From Siphonodentalium dalli (lineage: Eukaryota > Mollusca > Scaphopoda > Gadilida > Siphonodentaliidae), in contig CP136061.1 of the NCBI GenBank assembly GCA_032622095.1, positions 190,718,369 through 190,782,368 of the forward strand: a DNA stretch of 64,000 nucleotides, written 5' to 3'. Below, one piece after another: positions 49,001-58,000 of the stretch (the stretch's first letter is position 1; each line of letters begins with the position of its first letter). The notes beneath the pieces are model-generated. The model was not told the DNA's origin. It made no database searches and saw only the letters and a list, made by a program, of their open reading frames with translations. The translations under genes were made by a program, and so were the position numbers.

Positions 49001-52000
49001 AGCCCGTGCGACGCCTGTGCAGCGCATGCGCAGACGAGATCTCGGAAACGGCTGGAGCTATCGACTTGAAATTTGCTATGTGAATGTATCTTGCCCCGGA
49101 TGCAAATTTTATCGGGTCGCCGAGCCCGTGCGACGCCAGCTTCACGCATGCGCAGACGAGATCTCGGAAACGGGTGGAGCTATCGACTTGAAATTTGCTA
49201 TGTGAATGTATCTTGCCCCGGATACAAATTTTATCGGGTCGCCGAGCCCGTGCGACGCCATCTTCGCGCATGTGCAGACCAGATCTCGGAAACCGGTGGA
49301 GCTATCGACTTAAAATTTGCTATGTGAATGTATCTTGCCCTGGATAAAAATTTTATCGGGTCGCCGAGCCCGTGCGACGCCAGCTTCGTGCAGATCTCGG
49401 AAACGGTGGAGCTATCGACTTGAAATTTGGTTTTTGAATAGCCCGGACAAAGTCGGGCTCATCGACTTGAAATTTGGTTTTTGAATAGCCCGGACAACGT
49501 CGGGCTCATCGGCTTAGTGCTGGGCGGTATTTAACCATAAAAATACCGCGGTAATCCTAAAATAATACCGCGGTATACGGTATTACCGATTATTTAAACT
49601 AATCCCTTAAAATCCCCGTTTAGTAGCATTCGTTTGGTGCACAGGTCGACTGTTTATGGAGGGAAATCTAATCGCTACCCAGTTTACATAAAACAAGGAA
49701 ATTTACGCTCCGTTTTATTAAATTATGGAATGCAATCAATGAATGTATCATTATCTGCATGCATGGATTCATGAGCTGATCTTAAATACAGGTAATAATT
49801 GTGATTTATACAATTTAATGCAAACATCATTCAGCGAAGTTGGATACACCCAAGAGCTTTGAAACAATCCCCAACTGACAGTGCCGACTTGCAGAGCACA
49901 TGCTGTGACGTTGATATTGGAATGTTCCGCCGGGTGTGAATAACTTAAGAATAAGTACGATGATTTTATTAAATGCCGGGAAATGAAGTGTATTACTTCC
50001 AAAGTATTTAACTTCTAGAACTATTATTGACTTCCCGTTGCATTATTATAAATCATACTTTTAAATCCATGTTTATGAATGTGATCAATTATTCCCACTC
50101 GATAACACCCCTGAAATAATGAGCTGCCCCATGCATTCAGTCGATTAAAAAAGGCGCAGAATGATGCAATCATACCTTGCAATATAATGTTGGGCTGGAT
50201 TTTGTCCCAGGTGGGGAAGGAATGCATTTTGTTTGGAAATGACATAAACTTGCACACGCCAATCATTGAAACGGACTGGTCATTTTAAAATTGTCGATCA
50301 GCACGTGCATGGGGCACACAACGTAAGTCTTGAAATATATTTGCGCCAATTTCGGGGATGACTTGGTAAACAGAATCCGCAACGCTAGTAGCTACTCCAG
50401 CCCAATTTACAGCAACGCTGTCTCCTGACACAAACTCGCTACCTCTTAATTGTGATTTCGATGAAATTCGGTGTAAAGAAACGAAGTAATTTCTTTGTAT
50501 CCCGACAAAGGAAAACCACAATATAATTGGTAATGGGCCTGTATGATATGTAACCGCGATAATACCGTCTTCAAGGTTTACCGATTATGGGAAAGAATGA
50601 CGGTAACGGTATTGAAAATCTTACCGACTATAATCGGTATACCGAAATACCGCCCAGCACTACATCGGCTAGTCTCATATATATTTTGAAGACCTCTGTC
50701 TGTATGTATGTTTGTTTGTTTGTTTGTTTGTTTGTCTGTCTGTCTGTCATTTATACAAATCTACGATTTTCGACCGATCGGGACGAAACTTGGTACGTGT
50801 GTGTAGTTTGACCAGGCGGTGAACGTTGTCGTATTGGCGAGCCCGTGCGGCGCCCGCTTCGCGCATGCGCAGACGAGATCTCGGAAACGGGTGGAGCTAT
50901 CGACTTGAAATTTGCTATGTGAATGTATCTTGCCCCGGATACGAATTTTATCGGGTCGCCGAGCCCGTGCGACACCAGCTTCGCGCATGCGCAGACGAGA
51001 TCTCGGAAACGGGTGGAGCTATCGACTTGAAATTTGGTATGTGAATGTATCTTGCCCCGGATACGAATTTTATCGGGTCGCCGAGCCCGTGCGACACCAG
51101 CTTCGCGCATGCGCAGACGAGATCTCGGAAACGGGTGGAGCTATCGACTTGAAATTTGCTATGTGAATGTATCTTGCCCGGGATACGAATTTTATCGGGT
51201 CGCCGAGCCCGTGCGACGCCAGTTTCGCGCATGCGCAGACCACATCTCGGAAACGGGTGGAGCTATCGATTTGAAATTTGGTTTAGCGCATGCGCAGACG
51301 AGATCTCGGAAACGGGTGGAGCTATCGACTTGAAATTTGCTATGTGAATGTATCTTGCCCCGGATACGAATTTTATCGGGTTGCCGAGCCCGTGCGACAC
51401 CAGCTTCGCGCATGCGCAGACGAGATCTCGGAAACGGGTGGAGCTATCGACTTGAAATTTGCTATGTGAATGTATCTTGCCCCGGATACGAATTTTATCG
51501 GGTCGCCGAGCCCGTGCGACACCAGCTTCGCGCATGCGCAGACGAGATCTCGGAAACGGGTGGAGCTATCGACTTGAAATTTGGTATGTGAATGTATCTT
51601 GCCCCGGATACGAATTTTATCGGGTCGCCGAGCCCGTGCGACACCAGCTTCGCGCATGCGCAGACAAGATCTCGGAAACGGGTGGAGCTATCGACTTGAA
51701 ATGTGGTATGTGAATGTATCTTGCCCCGGATACAAATTTTATCGGGTCGCCGAGCCCGTGCGACGCCAGCTATGCGCAGGCCAGATCTCGGAAGATTCTC
51801 GACCGATCGGGACGAAACTTGGTACGTGTGTGTAGTTTGACCAGGCGGTCAATATGAGCTCATCAAATTTCAGATCCGAGATCAACTTTTCACGTGCCGA
51901 GGTCAAATTTGTTTTTACGCCGTTTTGCGCTAATATATTTAAGTTCGGTGCTCACAAATCGATTCGATATAGCGCGAATAATAAATTGCCAGTCATATAA

Positions 52001-55000
52001 TGTGCACAGTTAGAATCTGTGGCGCTTCCTCTTTCCAACGATGTATCACACGCCGTGTCCGTTTAAAGTTTCTACCTTAATTATCGGGAAGAACGCAGGA
52101 CCATGCTTCGGTCATCGAAAAACATTCGGTAAATATATTACGCCGTCAAGAGATCGTGACGTGATCGCGTTTAACTCTTAACCGGCCGATGTCGCATTAA
52201 CTCATCACCGGCCGAGGTATCCGCAAATGACATTCAATCATTGGGCAATATATATATCTCGGAAACGGGTGGAGCTATCGACTTAAAATTTGGTATGTGA
52301 ATGTATCTTGCCCCGGATACCCGTGCGACGCCAGCTTCGCGCATGCGCAGACCAGATCTCGGAAACGGGTGGAGCTATCGACTTGAAATTTGGTTTTTGA
52401 ATAGCCCGGACGAAGTCAGGTCACCTTCTAGTCTATTATATATTTTGGAAGATCTGTCTGTGTATCTGTCTGTGTGTGTGTTCGCGATGAACTCGAAAAC
52501 GGCCAAGCCGATTTCGATGAAACTTGGTATGTGAGGGTATTTTCGACCTGGAACGGGCATAGGCCTATTAATTTGCCCGTGCGACATGACCTTGACCTTG
52601 AAATCGGGTAATTTCAAGGTCAAACGCACGAATATCACGGGATTTCGATGAAACTTGGTATGTGGGGGTACGTTCGACCGGGGGTTGGCATAGGCCTATT
52701 AATTTGCCCGTGCGACGTCACCTTGACCTTGAAATCAGGTCATTTCAAGGTCAAACGCACGAATATCACGGGATTTCAATGAAACTTGGTATGTGGGGGT
52801 ACGTTCGTACGGGGAGTCTCATAAGCATATTCATTTGCCAGTGCGACGTGACCTTGACCTTGAAATCGGGTCAATTCAATGTCAAATCGCCAATTTTGAT
52901 GGGATTTCGACGAAATTTGATACATGGGGTTAATTTTGTCCACTGAGTGTTTTGGACGGGTCATATCGTGACCCCAACCTCACCTTGACCTTCAAAATGA
53001 TCAATTCGAGGTCAAATCGGGTAAAACCGGATGGATTTCGACGGGCACGTTTGTCGGGTACTTTTGTCCGGGCAGTGTTTTGGACTGGTCAAATCGTTAC
53101 CCCACTTGACCTTGACCTTCAAAATGGACAATTCAAGGTCAAAGCCCGGACGAAGTCGGGTCACCTTCTAGTTAAATGTAAAGAGCGTCCATGCTTCCGT
53201 CTCCCAAAAGCTGTAGACAATAAAGAGCATTCTAAATTACTCACTGTGTTGTCTTTTTGGAGGTACTAAATAATGGATCGCTAGCCCGCCCACAACTGAA
53301 CACACTACATCTACTAGCCATCTTGGAATATGTGGAGATGACAGATACTTGGGATATTTATATCGAAAGTAAAACAACAAACAAACACAAAACAAAGGCG
53401 AATAAATAGAGTTAACATTATTCAGCCCAGTGTTTATATACATTTGGGCGCTTCTTATATATGTATGACCAGAGAGATAATGTTCGAATTCTTTCTATTC
53501 ACTTTGTGGCATTTTAGAGTGCAAACAAGTTCGCGACTGACACTGATGAATAGTCACTGAGTGATTACAAATCACCGAGTGAATACGCGAGACAATCAAA
53601 GCACTAATTACTGCCATCTATTTACCAAAACAGACACGTGCCAGCATGTTAATTATTAATGGCTACAAAGACAACAACCATTCTAGGGGCTATTAATTAC
53701 TTATTCACATAGTTATTGTCTTCTATTCCAGATAAATGGCCAAAGCGTAACGTAATCTATACACCACACGCGCACATACGACTCCGCATTTTAGTATCGG
53801 CTGACTTACGATTACGTCATCGTAGTCTGCATAATAAACTCCGGCTCCGAATCTGTGTTTTGAATTCGCTCCCCACAAGTACGTCACTTGTAGTTTAGTC
53901 ACGGAAATCTCCGAATACCGGTGGTGGTATTATTTATTTATTTTACGGGTTATTTATTATGCGATCAGAATGGGACTTGGATCATTTTAATCACAACAGG
54001 GAGGGCTTTCCGATTGCGTTTTGTAGTTTCTAGAGCGAATAAGTCCTTTAAATGAATTTGATTGGCTGTTAATAATGTGCACATAGGTAGCATGTCAAGT
54101 AACAATTAATCGTGTGATTAGTTACTACACGGAAGGAATTACCGCTTTTTATTACACTCCTAAATGCGATATCCATTGAATACGCTGTTAATTAAAAATG
54201 GTAATGTCACTAGTGAATTACTTCATTTCTCGTGATGTCATCGACGTTACGTCGCTTACTGATCCAGACTGAAATTTTTATGGTTGATCTTTCTCCACAT
54301 CAAGACTTTCATGCATTAATTCTAGGTGTTTTAATCATATTTAGCAAACAATGCAGAAGTGTAATAAATAGAGTAACCAATTAGTTCCGAGAATTAACTT
54401 AAATAATGCACGAGAGACGTCTAGGTAAGAAACTCGTGCGCTAACCACACACTCGTTTCTTACCGACATCTCTCGCCTCTTGTGAATTATTTAACGTAAT
54501 TGTGGAAACCAATTGATTACTCTCTATGTACCATTTATATATGATCATTCGATCACTTTCACTATAGTGATTATATACACGATAATATAACAGGGGTCAA
54601 TTTACAGATTCCCGAGCGAAAAATCATAATAATAACAAGTTAAAGACATTATGGACTTGTTCGAGTGCGATAAACTTATAAGTTTGTTCTCAGGCTCTAT
54701 GCCAACATTGGGAATGTAGCATTCTACTAACATCACCAAAAATTTCAAAGAAATCGACCATACCACTCCATAGAAAACATCGTCTGAACTACGCTCAATT
54801 GTAAATATTTACATCTCAATTCGGGGCGCAACAATCGGCGATAAACTAACGCAAACGATTTCGCCATCTAGAGTTATTGCATTGAATTGATATATAATAA
54901 TGACGACATGTGCTGTAAATCTGGATTAATATTCGTAAAAATAACTACTTTGGGTAAGATTATTCTCCATTTCTATTTGATCACCCTACCCGAGTGTTTC

Positions 55001-58000
55001 ACATCACTTTAAGATTAACACACATCTCAAAATAAACTATGCTATTGTTTATCTTAGCTGTCAATCAAATCATTATTAGCAGATGTTTTCGACCAATCAG
55101 CGACTGAGCCGGCCAATGGCTGCTTTGAAAATTCTGCTGCCATCTTTCTTCACCCTAATTTTGATATCCTTGCATACATTCAGTGTTAAATTGGCTATAT
55201 TCAAACAACGTTTTTGTTGTCAAATCATAATATACTGCGATTTTTATTTGCGTCATGGTGTTATAAATTTATCCGAGATTATTACAATGTTTTTGTCCCC
55301 CGACGTTTCCGTCAGAGGACTATAGAAATTACCCTCGTCCGTCCGTCCGTCCGTGTGTCCGTCCGTCCGAGATTGGGTACCTTCATGGTGTAATCAACTC
55401 CTCCTACAGTTTTAAACGTAGAGATTTGAAACTCTGGTATATTGTTCCTAACATGTTGGTGATTTGCAACATCTATATAGCTAATCAAAAATATAATTTT
55501 TTCCATATTTTTGGGGGGGTTTTCGACTTAGAAAATTTGGAACATTTTTGCCTTTTGGATGAGATTGGGTACCTTCATGGTGTAATCAACTTCTCCTACA
55601 GTTTTAAATGTACAGATTTGAAACTCTGGGATATTGTTCCTAACATGTTGGTGATTTGCAACATCTATATAGCTAATAAAAAATATAATTTTTTCCATAT
55701 TTTCGGGGGGTTTTTCGACTTAGAAAATTTGGAACATTTTTGCCTTTTGGATGAGATTGGGTACCTTCATGGTGTAATCAACTTCTCCTACAGTTTTAAA
55801 TGTAGAGATTTGAAACTCTGGGATATTGTTCCTAACATGTTGGTGATTTGCAACATCTATATAGCTAATATTTTTTTTATGGAGTTATTAACCCTTTTCG
55901 ACTTAGAAAATTTCAACATTTTTTTAAATTTCTTTAACAAAGCGGCATCGACTTGCCATGTTGTCGGGGGACACTGTGGTCTGCTGACCTTTTATTCATT
56001 TAGCATGACACTTGTCATAATTTTCACATTTAACCCTTTGGAGAGTATCTGTAACGACATATACATGACGTCATGAGTAAATTTAACGTCAACGTCATAG
56101 CAATAATTATTAACAAGTTTGGGTCAAAAGTGTCCAATAATTCCTTTTAATTTATGTGTATTTTTGTTAAAGGTACTCAATCCAATCAGAGGGTCCTATA
56201 TTACTATTTATTTGACTTCGGGGGTAAAAAATATTTGATTCGAGTTGAGGAACCCACACATCAAAGCTCAGAGTGATCAGATATTGATTTTTGAAATTCG
56301 TTAATTTCTCGAGATCTGGGACACTAATTTAGTCTGCCTCGTGCTCAAACAGACAAATTGCAGGTGTAAGATGGATAACTCTAAAATTAAGTGGTTATTA
56401 TTGTTAATAACTAACCACTTGATTTTAGAGTTATCCATCTTACACCCGCGATTTGTCTGTTTGAGCACGAGGCAGACTAAATTAGTGTCCCAGATCTCGA
56501 GAAATTAACAAATTTAAAAAATCAATATCTGATCACTCTGAGCTTTGATGTGTGGGTTCCTCGACTCGAATAAAATATTTTTTACCCCTGAAGCCAAAGA
56601 AATGGTAATATAGGACCCTCTGATCAGATTGAGTACCTTTAACATGTGTTATAATAATCGATTGCACTTATACATTCGGGACATTATATTAATCAACATA
56701 AGTCCTATACAAATGATTTATAAATCATATGATTTATTGAAGTTATGTCTACATAAAATAACACTTACTGAAACGACATATATGTCGTTCTACTTCTCAA
56801 CCGATAGATGACATATATGTCATTCTACTCGCCAAAGGGTTAATGGCCAAACGAATGTGTGTTCTCTTGTTTAGATATATTAAAGATTATTTCGGGTTAT
56901 CTGTTTGTATGTTTCTTCCAGAGCCCTTGACTGATTTCAACCAGATTTGGTGTGGTACCTCGGGGTACCCCGGCAGATGTTATAAATAACGGCCTTATTT
57001 TTTAAATATATGTTTTTAAACAAATTATTTTTATTTTTTTTAATTCAAAATTTTAAATTTTAGCAAGAAGTTTTAACTAAAAATGAAAATTGAAAATTTA
57101 TATTAAATTTTTTTTTTAATTTAAATTTTAAAAAATTGAAAAAAAATATAATTTTTTTTTTTAAGTTTCAATCTAAAAATCTAAAAAAGAAAGTTCAAAA
57201 TTAGAAATGAAAAAAAAATTGATTTCAATTTGTTTTTTTAAATTAAAAAAACAACAGTTTATTTTTGTTCAACAGCAGATCAGAGGTCAAATATAAAAAA
57301 AAAAAATAATTTAATTTAAATAAACTTAAAAAAAAATCAAACTATTTAAAAGATCAAAATTTGCACGAATCATATACATGAATCTGTTTCAGCTAGTTAT
57401 CATAAGTGCAAGTGTTGATGTGTTCACTTCGTAAATCGATCTCGGGTAACAGACAATATTTATATGGATAAAATTTATAACAAGTGGGCGGTACTACCGC
57501 TGTGGGTGTGGCCTCTGTGGCCTCATGTTGGGTAAATTTATGTCAATTTTGAAATGATATGGAAATCACCTACATTTATCGTTAGCTTGAACAGTAATTC
57601 CCGCTGTACACTAGTGACATCAATGTTTCTCGCCGTTTCATGACTATAGCAAAATAAGCAATAAAACCACAAGATGATTTTATTGTCATGTGGGTGCTTG
57701 GTGGCGTTCCGATAATTGGATATTAATCGTACGCAGTAGTAATGCTTTTACTGATTAGCAAAACAAACAAATCTGTTATAGTATCTAAGCACAATATGCA
57801 AGCTTTAATGAATGTATGCAATACAACCATTGTATTGACTGTAGAAAACAGTTGTACAGTCTACTAAGAAGCTATTGGCATCGTCCAAACAGTCTGATCG
57901 ATGTGATTATAGACAAGCATGTGCCATGTAATATGAAGTTATTTGTTCAATCGTGTGGACACGAAATAGACTTGAAGAAACCTGTTAACAGCCATGCTGT

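Noticed and set aside
49769-50521. Minus-strand frames in the hAT element as possible transposase
   Set aside because: Individual words look vaguely hAT-like but no dimerisation or catalytic motif can be pointed to.
49017-51835. Overlapping 62-119 codon frames on both strands
   Set aside because: Shadows of the 122 bp Helitron minisatellite. Both strands are open only because the GC-rich unit lacks stops.
55426-56076. 216-codon + strand frame, the longest in the window
   Set aside because: Generated by three 192 bp units (64 codons each). Hydrophobic repeats with no family resemblance.
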